From NCBI GenBank assembly GCA_002317385.1, contig DCJH01000038.1:1-20689 (forward strand): a DNA stretch of 20,689 nucleotides, read 5' to 3'. Every line of letters starts with the position of its first letter. Within the stretch, counting starts at the first letter, position 1. The notes beneath the pieces are model-generated. The model was not told the DNA's origin. It did not search any database and worked only from the letters and a program-made list of their open reading frames with translations. Source of the stretch: Prevotella sp. UBA1705 (GTDB taxonomy: Bacteria; Bacteroidota; Bacteroidia; Bacteroidales; Bacteroidaceae). The position numbers and the translations under genes were made by a program. This document shows positions 14,548 through 20,689 of the stretch, one piece after another.

Positions 14548-15939
14548 TTATTTGTTCTTGATGATTTGAGCGGTGAAGGTGGCCTCAGATACCACATGGT
14601 CGCCTACGAAAGCATAGCCCTTCATGGAGCTGATGCCGTGGCGCAAGGGCTGGAGAAGTTCCACCTTGAATACCAATGTGTCGCCAGGCACTACCTTATA
14701 GCGGAATTTTACATCGTCGATCTTGAGGAAATAGGTAGACCACTTCTCAGGTTCTTCGAGTTGACTGAGCACCAGCAGGCCTCCACACTGAGCCATTGCC
14801 TCGACTTGGAGCACGCCTGGCATGACGGGCTCATCGGGAAAATGACCTTGGAAGAAAGGCTCATCGGCCGTGATATTCTTCACGCCGACAATGCTCGTGG
14901 CGCCCATGGCTACTACCTTGTCGACCAACTGCATGGGATAGCGGTGGGGCAGGAGCTGGCGGATATGGATGTTGTCCATCAACGGTTCGTCGTTGACGTC
15001 GTAGATGGGAGCCTGCACCTCGTGCTTGCGAATCTCTTTGCGCATGAGGCGGGCAAACTTATTATTGATGGTGTGGCCCGGGCGGGTGGCAATGATGCGA
15101 CCCTTGATAGGTTTACCGATGAGCGCCATATCTCCGATGATGTCGAGCAACTTGTGACGGGTGCACTCATTGTCCCACATCAGTGGCTTATGCTGCATAT
15201 ATCCAATCTTGGTGGCGTCCATATGAGGCACCTTCAGGAGGTCGGCCAGCTTGTCGAGCTTATCCTGTTCCACCTGCTTCTCATAGATCACGATAGCATT
15301 GTCGAGGTCGCCGCCCTTGATAAGATTGGCTTCCAGCAGGGGCACAATGTCACGAACGAACACAAATGTGCGTGCCGGTGCAATATCCTTGGCATAGTTT
15401 TCGATATGGTCGAGGGTTGCAAACTGGCTGCTGATGAACTTCGACTGGAACGAACACATGGCCGTGATGGAGAAATCCTGGTCGGGAAGAATGGTGATGC
15501 AGGAGCCACTGCTCTCATCTTTGATCTCAATCTTCTTGCGAATGATATAGAAATCTTTGGGTGCGCTTTGCTCCACGATGCCTACTTCCTTGATTTTGTC
15601 GACATAGAGCATAGCTGATCCGTCGAGGATGGGGAATTCTGGGCCGTTGACCTGGATGAGACAGTTGTCTATTCCCAAGGCATAGAGCGCCGAAAGTCCA
15701 TGTTCTACTGTAGAGACTCTCGCTTCCCCTTTCTGGAGAACGGTACCCCTCTGGGTATCAGTAACGTTTTCGGCCACGGCGTCGATGATGGGTTGGCCAT
15801 CGAGATCGATGCGCTGTATCTTGTAGCCAGTGTTCTCGGGAGCAGGATTAAGGGTCACGGTAAGGTTAAGACCCGTGTGAAGGCCTTTGCCGAACAATGA
15901 GAAACTCCCGCCGAGAGTCTTTTGTTTAGCGGTATCCAT
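14548..15939 (-). CDS. lpxC-fabZ: Fusion of LpxC deacetylase and FabZ dehydratase
   Basis: Joins the committed lipid A enzyme (zinc-dependent deacetylation of UDP-3-O-acyl-GlcNAc) to 3-hydroxyacyl-ACP dehydratase, which competes for the same hydroxyacyl-ACP pool. It has 463 residues. LpxC, about 1-305, has STVEHGLSALYALGIDN (E79, H80), DGSA, HKLLDIIGD (H262, K263, D266) and PGHTINN (H289), so the zinc ligands and catalytic residues are all seen. FabZ, about 315-463, has LLPHRYPMQLVDKV and GHFPDEPVMPGVLQVEAMAQ, with H366 and E380 as the catalytic pair. The fusion is a known Bacteroidota arrangement. The gene starts 1 bp after the lpxD stop codon and ends 5 bp before lpxA. Confidence 0.98.
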   Translation of the reverse strand: MDTAKQKTLGGSFSLFGKGLHTGLNLTVTLNPAPENTGYKIQRIDLDGQPIIDAVAENVTDTQRGTVLQKGEARVSTVEHGLSALYALGIDNCLIQVNGPEFPILDGSAMLYVDKIKEVGIVEQSAPKDFYIIRKKIEIKDESSGSCITILPDQDFSITAMCSFQSKFISSQFATLDHIENYAKDIAPARTFVFVRDIVPLLEANLIKGGDLDNAIVIYEKQVEQDKLDKLADLLKVPHMDATKIGYMQHKPLMWDNECTRHKLLDIIGDMALIGKPIKGRIIATRPGHTINNKFARLMRKEIRKHEVQAPIYDVNDEPLMDNIHIRQLLPHRYPMQLVDKVVAMGATSIVGVKNITADEPFFQGHFPDEPVMPGVLQVEAMAQCGGLLVLSQLEEPEKWSTYFLKIDDVKFRYKVVPGDTLVFKVELLQPLRHGISSMKGYAFVGDHVVSEATFTAQIIKNK

Positions 15940-15940
15940 G

Positions 15941-16975
15941 TTATTTTTTATTTTTTAGTTCGTCAACTTCTTGTTGTAACGCACGTAGTTGCTTGTAAAT
16001 TTCAGGCAGTTTCTGGAAGAGCGCCTGGCTCTTGAAATAGGGGAATTGTGGCATGGGAGGCGTACCGATGAGCGTCTGGTTGTCCTTGATGGAGCTGGGA
16101 GCGCCCGACTGTGCGCCAAGCATTACCTTGTTGCCGATATTGATATGTCCGGCAATACCTACCTGACCGCCAAACATGCACCACTGTCCTACCTTGGTGG
16201 AACCGGCCACACCTACCTGCGCTGACATCACGGTGTTCTCGCCAATATCGGTGTTATGGGCAATCTGCACCAGGTTGTCGAGCTTCACGCCCTTACGAAC
16301 GTAGGTGGAACCCATGGTCGATCGGTCGATGCAAGTGTTGGCACCAATCTCCACATTGTCCTCGATGGTCACGATTCCAATCTGTGGAATCTTGTCGTAG
16401 CTTTCGCCATTGGGGGCGAATCCGAATCCGTCGGCACCCACCACTGCACCCGAATGCAGAATGACATTGCTGCCAAGCTTGCAGTCGTGGTAGATGCTCA
16501 CGTTGGGATAGAGTATACAATTGCTGCCTATCGTCACATTGTCACATATCGTGGCATGCGGATAGATCTGACAACCGTCGCCGATAACCGCACCGTCGCC
16601 GATATAGGCGAAGGGGCCGATATACACATTCTCACCCACTTTGGCGGTGGGAGAGATGAAGGCCAGGGAGTCGATGCCCGTCTTCTTAGGCTTCACCGAT
16701 TCGTAGAGCTGCAGCAGTTTGGCCACGCAGTCGCGTGCATTCTGCACCCGGATGAGCGTTGTTTTGACGGGTTGGTCGAGTTCGAGCGTCTCGTCGACCA
16801 ACACAATAGACGACTTCGTCTCGTAAACGTAGTGGGTATATTTAGGGTTAGCCAGAAACGAAATAGCCCCGGGGACACTGTCTTCAATCTTTGCGAATGT
16901 GTGAACAGTCACGTTTTCGTCGCCTTCTATTTTGCCTTGGACGAACTGGGCTATCTGTTTTGCGGTAAATTCCAT
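15941..16975 (-). CDS. lpxD: UDP-3-O-acylglucosamine N-acyltransferase LpxD
   Basis: Third step of lipid A synthesis: N-acylation of the LpxC product using hydroxyacyl-ACP. It has 344 residues, close to the 341 of E. coli. The N-terminal uridine-binding domain spans about 1-100 (MEFTAKQIAQFVQGKIEGDE, then ISFLANPKYTHYVYET). A run of hexapeptide repeats follows from about 104 (FISPTAKVGENVYIGPFAYI) to 300. The catalytic histidine is H240 in VQIAHNTDIG, and H277 in GIAGHINIG matches the second conserved one. A C-terminal helix ends in lysines. The ATG at 16973-16975 is chosen: the longer frame from 17128 adds 51 residues unlike the family and crosses the promoter element. The gene heads the lpxD - lpxC/fabZ - lpxA operon, with 1-bp and 5-bp gaps. 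Confidence 0.97.
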   Translation of the reverse strand: MEFTAKQIAQFVQGKIEGDENVTVHTFAKIEDSVPGAISFLANPKYTHYVYETKSSIVLVDETLELDQPVKTTLIRVQNARDCVAKLLQLYESVKPKKTGIDSLAFISPTAKVGENVYIGPFAYIGDGAVIGDGCQIYPHATICDNVTIGSNCILYPNVSIYHDCKLGSNVILHSGAVVGADGFGFAPNGESYDKIPQIGIVTIEDNVEIGANTCIDRSTMGSTYVRKGVKLDNLVQIAHNTDIGENTVMSAQVGVAGSTKVGQWCMFGGQVGIAGHINIGNKVMLGAQSGAPSSIKDNQTLIGTPPMPQFPYFKSQALFQKLPEIYKQLRALQQEVDELKNKK

Positions 16976-17002
16976 ATTGTCATTTAGATTTAAACAATTG
17001 TG

Positions 17003-17010
17003 CAAATATA
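17003..17010 (-). promoter_or_regulatory. Probable -7 element (TATATTTG) of the lpx operon
   Basis: The reverse strand reads TATATTTG, an exact TAnnTTTG match 27 bp upstream of the lpxD ATG. AT-rich sequence surrounds it. The whole lpxD - lpxC/fabZ - lpxA operon could start here. Confidence 0.6.
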
Positions 17011-17060
17011 GTGATTTATTCCTAAATACGTGTAATATTGTTTTAATATTTGGGATTTTT

Positions 17061-17092
17061 AGCGAGACAACAGATTTGTTGTTGCACACGCT
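17061..17092. repeat. Two-part hairpin in the pyrF-lpxD gap
   Basis: AGCG (17061-17064) pairs with CGCT (17089-17092), and inside it ACAACA (17067-17072) pairs with TGTTGT (17077-17082) around GATT. ATTGTTTTT follows on the forward strand, as in a terminator, but no forward gene precedes it. Confidence 0.5.
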
Positions 17093-17113
17093 ATTGTTTT
17101 TAGTGGGGTGTTT

Positions 17114-17181
17114 TCCATGGATTCCCATGCCGTGGAATCAGTGCTCCCAAGGCTTGGGAACGATTTCCCCACGGCATGGGG
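17114..17181. repeat. Cluster of palindromic units upstream of lpxD
   Basis: Units are TCCATGGA (17114-17121), TTCCCATGCCGTGGAA (17122-17137), TCCCAAG-G-CTTGGGA (17145-17159, perfect) and CCCCACGGCATGGGG (17167-17181). The centres of the last three are about 22 bp apart. CCCATGCCGTGG in the first long unit is also the exact reverse complement of CCACGGCATGGG in the last, so the whole block can fold as one nested hairpin about 57 bp long. Confidence 0.75.
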
Positions 17182-17350
17182 ACAAATGGAGGATATGGTC
17201 TTGGGTCTCCCGCTGGCGCACTCTCCAACCTACTTCAGACGGTCGTCTGTCGCAGAAAAGTAGCTTGGCGGTAGACTTTAGGTCAGCCCTCAACATGAGG
17301 GAAAGGCTATTCCAGTATCCCTGTTGTGGCTTAGATTCTATTGATTCAGT
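17182..17350. other. Non-coding stretch with two more perfect small palindromes
   Basis: CAGACG-GT-CGTCTG (17236-17249) and CCCTCA-ACA-TGAGGG (17287-17301) are perfect 6-bp stems. No open frame here looks like protein and no promoter is recognised. Confidence 0.5.
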
Positions 17351-17370
17351 GCGCAGGTGGTGGCCTGCGC
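17351..17370 (-). terminator. Perfect hairpin just after pyrF
   Basis: GCGCAGG (17351-17357) pairs perfectly with CCTGCGC (17364-17370) around 6 bases, 10 bp beyond the pyrF stop codon. ACTGAATC follows on the reverse strand, with no T-run. It could end or protect the transcript without being a typical intrinsic terminator. Confidence 0.5.
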
Positions 17371-17380
17371 GCTGTAGTGA

Positions 17381-18205
17381 TTAGCTCAGTTTGTCGAGTT
17401 CGACAGACATCTCCTGCTGGAGTTCCTGTGCTTTCTGGGCAGCTACCTCGGCGAAATCGGTGCCGTGGCTGGCATAGATGATACCTCGGCTGGAATTGAC
17501 GAGCAGTCCGCAGTCGCTGGTCATGCCGTAGCGGCACACCTCCTGCAGGCTTCCGCCCTGGGCGCCAACGCCCGGCACGAGCAGGAAATGGTGTGGGGCT
17601 ACACGGCGGATATCCTCAAACATCTGGCCTTGCGTGGCTCCCACCACATACATCATGTTTTCCTCGGTGCTCCATTCCTGGCTCTTGGCGAGCACATGTT
17701 CAAACAGTCGTGTGCCGTTGCCGTCCTCAATGAGCTGGAAATCGTGTGAGCCCTTATTGGAGGTAAGAGCCAGCAGCACCACCCATTTGCCCTCATACTC
17801 CAGGAATGGCTTCACGCTATCCTCACCCATGTAGGGAGCAACGGTGAGCGCGTCTACGTCGTACTCCTCGAAGAACGTGCGGGCATACATTGTGGAGGTA
17901 TTGCCGATGTCGCCGCGCTTGGCGTCGGCAATGACGAAATGCTCGGGATAGAACTTCTTGAGATACTGCACGGTATGCTCAAAGGCGATGATTCCTTTCA
18001 CGCCAAGGCTCTCGTAGAAGGCCAGATTGGGCTTATAGGCCACGCTGTAGGGGGCCGTGGCGTCGATAATCTGCTTGTTGAACTCGAAGATGGGGTCCTC
18101 TTCCTCAAGCAGATGCTCGGGTAATTTGCGGATGTCGGGATCGAGACCCACACAGAGAAACGACTTCTTCTTGAAGATTTGGGCTATTAATTGTTCACGA
18201 TTCAT
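17381..18205 (-). CDS. pyrF: Orotidine 5'-phosphate decarboxylase, long (type 2) form
   Basis: Last step of UMP synthesis: decarboxylation of OMP, in the cytoplasm. It has 274 residues, typical of the longer type 2 subfamily. The catalytic stretch DAKRGDIGNT is at residues 94-103, with K96. FLCVGLDPD (16-24) and YKPNLAFYE (58-66) mark the substrate-binding strands. VPGVGAQGG and LLVNSSRGIIYAS near the C-terminus supply the phosphate-binding loops. The ATG at 18203-18205 lies within the last codons of the small membrane protein gene, overlapping by 11 bp, so translation is probably coupled. With prfA and the purM end upstream it fits a conserved Bacteroidales neighbourhood. Confidence 0.97.
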   Translation of the reverse strand: MNREQLIAQIFKKKSFLCVGLDPDIRKLPEHLLEEEDPIFEFNKQIIDATAPYSVAYKPNLAFYESLGVKGIIAFEHTVQYLKKFYPEHFVIADAKRGDIGNTSTMYARTFFEEYDVDALTVAPYMGEDSVKPFLEYEGKWVVLLALTSNKGSHDFQLIEDGNGTRLFEHVLAKSQEWSTEENMMYVVGATQGQMFEDIRRVAPHHFLLVPGVGAQGGSLQEVCRYGMTSDCGLLVNSSRGIIYASHGTDFAEVAAQKAQELQQEMSVELDKLS

Positions 18206-18419
18206 GGTGTGCGTATCTTTTGTTCAGATAGTATTTAAAGATTCCGGCCAGCGCGCTACCTATAACAGCAATGCCGATAGTCTGTATCGTATTGCTCATG
18301 GGGAAGAACGTGTCGACTACGGTGATGAAACCGCCTGCAACTAAAAAGGCAATGACGACGACGCCAATCCCCTCTGCTTTCCTCTTCATGCTCCATTCGT
18401 TATTGTCTTGCTGGGCCAT
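18195..18419 (-). CDS. Small two-helix membrane protein of unknown function
   Basis: The 74-residue product begins with a polar, charged N-terminus (AQQDNNEWSMKRKAEG). Two hydrophobic segments follow, about 18-38 (IGVVVIAFLVAGGFITVV) and about 44-62 (TIQTIGIAVIGSALAGIFKY). It ends with the basic tail NKRYAHHES. Hairpin topology with both ends in the cytoplasm is likely. It starts 9 bp after prfA ends, and its last 11 bp overlap the start of pyrF. That tight spacing, and the clean membrane pattern, support a real gene. I recognise no family. Confidence 0.75.
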   Translation of the reverse strand: MAQQDNNEWSMKRKAEGIGVVVIAFLVAGGFITVVDTFFPMSNTIQTIGIAVIGSALAGIFKYYLNKRYAHHES

Positions 18420-18428
18420 AATGATTGG

Positions 18429-19538
18429 TTAAAGTTCGTTTTCCTTCAGCTTCTCCGCATTTTCGGCCACCGTCAGATGGTCAATCATGTCCTGGATGTC
18501 GCCTCCGAGGAAGCCCTGAAGGTCGTAGATGGTATAGCCTATACGATGGTCGGTGATGCGCCCCTGCGGAAAGTTGTAGGTGCGAATCTTCGCACTGCGG
18601 TCACCTGTCGACACCAGACTCTTGCGTCGGCTGGAGATGTCGTTGAGGTATTTGGAGTGCTCATGATCATATATATATGTATAGAGTCGGCTCAACGCGC
18701 GCTCCTTATTCTTCGGCTGGTCGCGGGTCTCAGTACATTCGATGAGGATCTCCTCTATCTCGCCGGTATTGGGATTCTTCCACGGATAGCGCAGACGCAC
18801 ACCCGATTCCACCTTGTTCACGTTCTGTCCGCCGGCGCCGCTCGACCGGAAGGTATCCCATTTAATATCGCCTTCGTTGATGTTCACCTCGAATTTATCT
18901 GCCTCGGGGAGCACAGCCACGGTAGCGGCAGACGTGTGCATGCGGCCCTGGGTCTCTGTAGCGGGTACTCGCTGCACGCGATGCACACCGCTCTCATACT
19001 TCAGCACGCCATAGACACTATCTCCGCTCACGGCGAAGTCTATCTCCTTGTAGCCGCCCACGGTGCCTTCCGACACACTGGTCACGCTTAGCGCCCAGCC
19101 TTTGGTGTCGCAATATTTCTTATACATATTGAAAAGGTCGCCGGCAAACAGCGCAGCCTCGTCGCCGCCCGTACCGGCGCGAATCTCCATCTGCACATTC
19201 TTGGCATCCTCGGGATCCTTAGGCACGAGCGCAATCTTGATTTCTTCTTCCAGCTTGGGCTGCAGTTCCTCGTTGGCCGACAGCTCTTCGCGAGCCATTT
19301 CCTTCATGTCTGGGTCGCTCTCGTTGGCCAAAATGTCTTTTGATTCTCTGATGGCGTTGAGGCAATCGATATATCGCTTGCGGGCGTCCATGATGTCGCC
19401 GAGGTCCTTATACTCCTTGGTCAGTTTCACGTAGCGCTTCTGGTCAGCGATGACCGAGGGGTCGGTGATGAGCGTCTTCACTTCCTCGAAGCGAGACTCA
19501 AGTCCGTCTAACTTGTCTAATATATTATTTTCTGCCAT
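18429..19538 (-). CDS. prfA: Peptide chain release factor 1
   Basis: Ends translation at UAA and UAG by triggering hydrolysis of peptidyl-tRNA on the ribosome. It has 369 residues, slightly longer than the 360 of E. coli. The stop-codon recognition tripeptide PAT is at 192-194, in RVPATETQGRMHTSA, which marks RF1 rather than RF2 (SPF). The GGQ motif is at 236-238 in SSGAGGQNVNKVES; its glutamine is the usual methylation target. The N-terminal half (1-110) is the helical domain. It begins 6 bp after the stop of the HrgA-like gene, and the next gene starts 9 bp downstream, so all are probably on one transcript from purM. Confidence 0.98.
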   Translation of the reverse strand: MAENNILDKLDGLESRFEEVKTLITDPSVIADQKRYVKLTKEYKDLGDIMDARKRYIDCLNAIRESKDILANESDPDMKEMAREELSANEELQPKLEEEIKIALVPKDPEDAKNVQMEIRAGTGGDEAALFAGDLFNMYKKYCDTKGWALSVTSVSEGTVGGYKEIDFAVSGDSVYGVLKYESGVHRVQRVPATETQGRMHTSAATVAVLPEADKFEVNINEGDIKWDTFRSSGAGGQNVNKVESGVRLRYPWKNPNTGEIEEILIECTETRDQPKNKERALSRLYTYIYDHEHSKYLNDISSRRKSLVSTGDRSAKIRTYNFPQGRITDHRIGYTIYDLQGFLGGDIQDMIDHLTVAENAEKLKENEL

Positions 19539-19544
19539 TCAATT

Positions 19545-20504
19545 TTAACTTATTTCTTCATCCACAAATGGAATATGATGGGTGATACAATATTTTTTTA
19601 TTTCTTCTTCGGTTTTGGAGAAATCATCACAGATAGCCATAACCGCATTTTTTGATGATTCAAAATGTTTGTCGTCAGCCGTAAGCGTTGCCTCTACAAA
19701 TTTTATAAATTTCTCGAAATCGGGGTTTATGTTGCAAAGTTTATCGATAGTGTTGAAATCAAGAGGCTTATTTTTGGCTTGAAACCACATTTGACTCTCA
19801 TAAGGATTGGCCTTGAGAAGGATAAATCCGATGCCAAACGAATGGTTGAGACGTGCTAACTCTTCTTTCAGTTCTTCGTTGATATCGAAGGATACCAAGT
19901 ATCCACTGTTGGCCCAACTGGAATTTGAGACTGCCTGAAAGAAGCATTTTTTCAATTCATAGTCATTGTCGATGCTCTTCTTTAGCTCATAGGAGTAAAG
20001 TTTCAGCGAGTCTTTTTTGCTCAATGCATTGAACAAGGAGTTGCTCGTCTTATTTTTTCTCTCTTCGAACTTAGCTCCAACGATGTCAGGATGAACCCAT
20101 TTCTGATGTTCCTCAACCTTAGTTGATTTTTCATGAAATATGGTTTTCGACATGATTCCATTATAGCTGAGATAGCTACACAAGAGTGGATGCAAATCTC
20201 TTTCGTGGTATGTTTCAGTCTTTTTCGACTTGGTTGATTCCTGCTCATCCCTGTGTTCGATATTCTCGGAGAATTTACTGAGGTAATAGCAATATTTGTT
20301 ATTGTCATTCTTATAACGCCTAATCCTCACATCACCATTCTTTATCATGTCTCCCATAAGGGCGCTGACAGTCGAGTCCGGAGTTTTTGCATCTTTGTTA
20401 AATGCAAAAATCTTCTTCTGAAGGATATTATTGTAAACATCCCTCACTATTCCCCCATGCGGAAAATCTTCTAAACTTTGAAGTACTGCCTCTTTTATTG
20501 TCAC
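19545..20504 (-). CDS. HrgA-like protein: HARE-HTH-like DNA-binding domain plus PD-(D/E)XK-like nuclease domain
   Basis: The 319-residue product has two parts. Residues 1-75 (MTIKEAVLQSLEDFPHGGIV, then STVSALMGDMIKNGDVRIRR) match the HARE-HTH winged helix pattern, predicted in the literature to bind DNA and possibly sense modified bases. After a polar linker (82-98), residues 100-250 show HERDLHPLL, WVHPDIVG (D140), YSYELKK (E173, K175) and FFQAVSNSSWANSGYLVS. The D...ExK spacing with a following Q fits the PD-(D/E)XK nuclease fold. The layout resembles HrgA of Helicobacter, which replaces a restriction enzyme gene there. The start is GTG at 20502-20504. The DNA is visibly richer in A and T than prfA or pyrF. 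It sits between purM and prfA, with no methylase nearby. Family assignment is from memory; nuclease activity is inferred. Confidence 0.75.
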   Translation of the reverse strand: MTIKEAVLQSLEDFPHGGIVRDVYNNILQKKIFAFNKDAKTPDSTVSALMGDMIKNGDVRIRRYKNDNNKYCYYLSKFSENIEHRDEQESTKSKKTETYHERDLHPLLCSYLSYNGIMSKTIFHEKSTKVEEHQKWVHPDIVGAKFEERKNKTSNSLFNALSKKDSLKLYSYELKKSIDNDYELKKCFFQAVSNSSWANSGYLVSFDINEELKEELARLNHSFGIGFILLKANPYESQMWFQAKNKPLDFNTIDKLCNINPDFEKFIKFVEATLTADDKHFESSKNAVMAICDDFSKTEEEIKKYCITHHIPFVDEEIS

Positions 20505-20526
20505 GATATAGAATCTTCAAACGTTA

Positions 20527-20689
20527 TTAATATTCAAATTCTCCAAATTCGGATTTGATGGTTAATGAACGCGGTCCCTCCTCGATGTGACCCACAACCT
20601 GGGCATCTATGCCGAAGCTCTGGCTGATGGCGATGACCTTTTCGGCCACTTCCGGACGGACATAAATCTCCATGCGGTGGCCCATGTTG
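20527..20689 (-). CDS. purM: Phosphoribosylformylglycinamidine cyclo-ligase, C-terminal 53 residues; gene runs off the right edge
   Basis: Purine synthesis enzyme that closes the imidazole ring to give AIR, using ATP. Only the end is in the window. The reverse-strand reading NMGHRMEIYVRPEVAEKVIA is a close match to the conserved PurM C-terminal segment with its GHR(M/L)E motif. It continues through SFGIDAQVVGHIEEG and finishes in LTIKSEFGEFEY before TAA at 20527-20529. The rest lies right of 20689. It is 22 bp upstream of the HrgA-like gene. Confidence 0.9.
   Translation of the reverse strand, partial: NMGHRMEIYVRPEVAEKVIAISQSFGIDAQVVGHIEEGPRSLTIKSEFGEFEY

Noticed and set aside
14500..15618. 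372-residue forward frame opposite lpxC-fabZ
   Set aside because: Antisense shadow caused by codon bias. The reverse strand encodes the full LpxC-FabZ fusion.
16976..17128. Upstream extension of lpxD
   Set aside because: The 51 extra residues are unlike LpxD and cross the TATATTTG promoter element.
17035..17380. Possible riboswitch or tRNA in the pyrF-lpxD gap
   Set aside because: No cloverleaf, CCA end or known riboswitch core could be recognised; only short palindromes are visible.

Overview
The window reads as chromosomal DNA of a Bacteroidales bacterium, most likely Prevotella or a close relative. The reasons are the LpxC-FabZ fusion protein, the TAnnTTTG promoter elements in the gaps, a type IX secretion (T9SS) sorting tail, weak Shine-Dalgarno use, and the order of the housekeeping genes. 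I see no rRNA, tRNA, CRISPR array, insertion sequence or phage gene.

Left part (1-4028): the 5' portion of valS runs leftward off the edge. It diverges from a rightward set mazG - lipocalin-like lipoprotein - rnz (tRNase Z). Two -7-like elements, one per direction, share the 99-bp gap.

Envelope cluster (4119-7716, rightward): a promoter-like TATCTTTG is followed by a 103-residue protein that is little more than a signal peptide and a T9SS tail. After it come a YcbB-type L,D-transpeptidase lipoprotein, an ECF sigma factor, a single-pass protein in the anti-sigma position, and a small periplasmic Spy/CpxP-like protein. A strong intrinsic terminator closes the set. The order suggests a cell-wall enzyme carried together with its stress-response regulators.

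Convergent gap (7717-8247): no convincing gene. It holds a 20-bp inverted repeat that is 18/20 matched, and a 199-bp element bounded by imperfect inverted repeats. Each end of that element contains three units repeated every 10 bp.

Leftward housekeeping block (8248-17010): transcription runs lpxD - lpxC/fabZ - lpxA (lipid A synthesis plus fatty-acid dehydration), then two hairpin terminators, then miaA, a class A penicillin-binding protein, and a Pif1-like helicase with a TPR-like tail. A perfect 15-bp hairpin separates the last two.

Upstream of lpxD (17011-17380) is a gene-free stretch packed with short palindromes, three of them spaced about 22 bp apart.

Right part (17381-20689, leftward): the end of purM, an AT-rich gene for a HARE-HTH-like plus PD-(D/E)XK-like protein resembling HrgA, then prfA, a 74-residue two-helix membrane protein and pyrF. 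The HrgA-like gene is the most accessory-looking gene here and the best candidate for an under-described system, possibly nucleic-acid defence.
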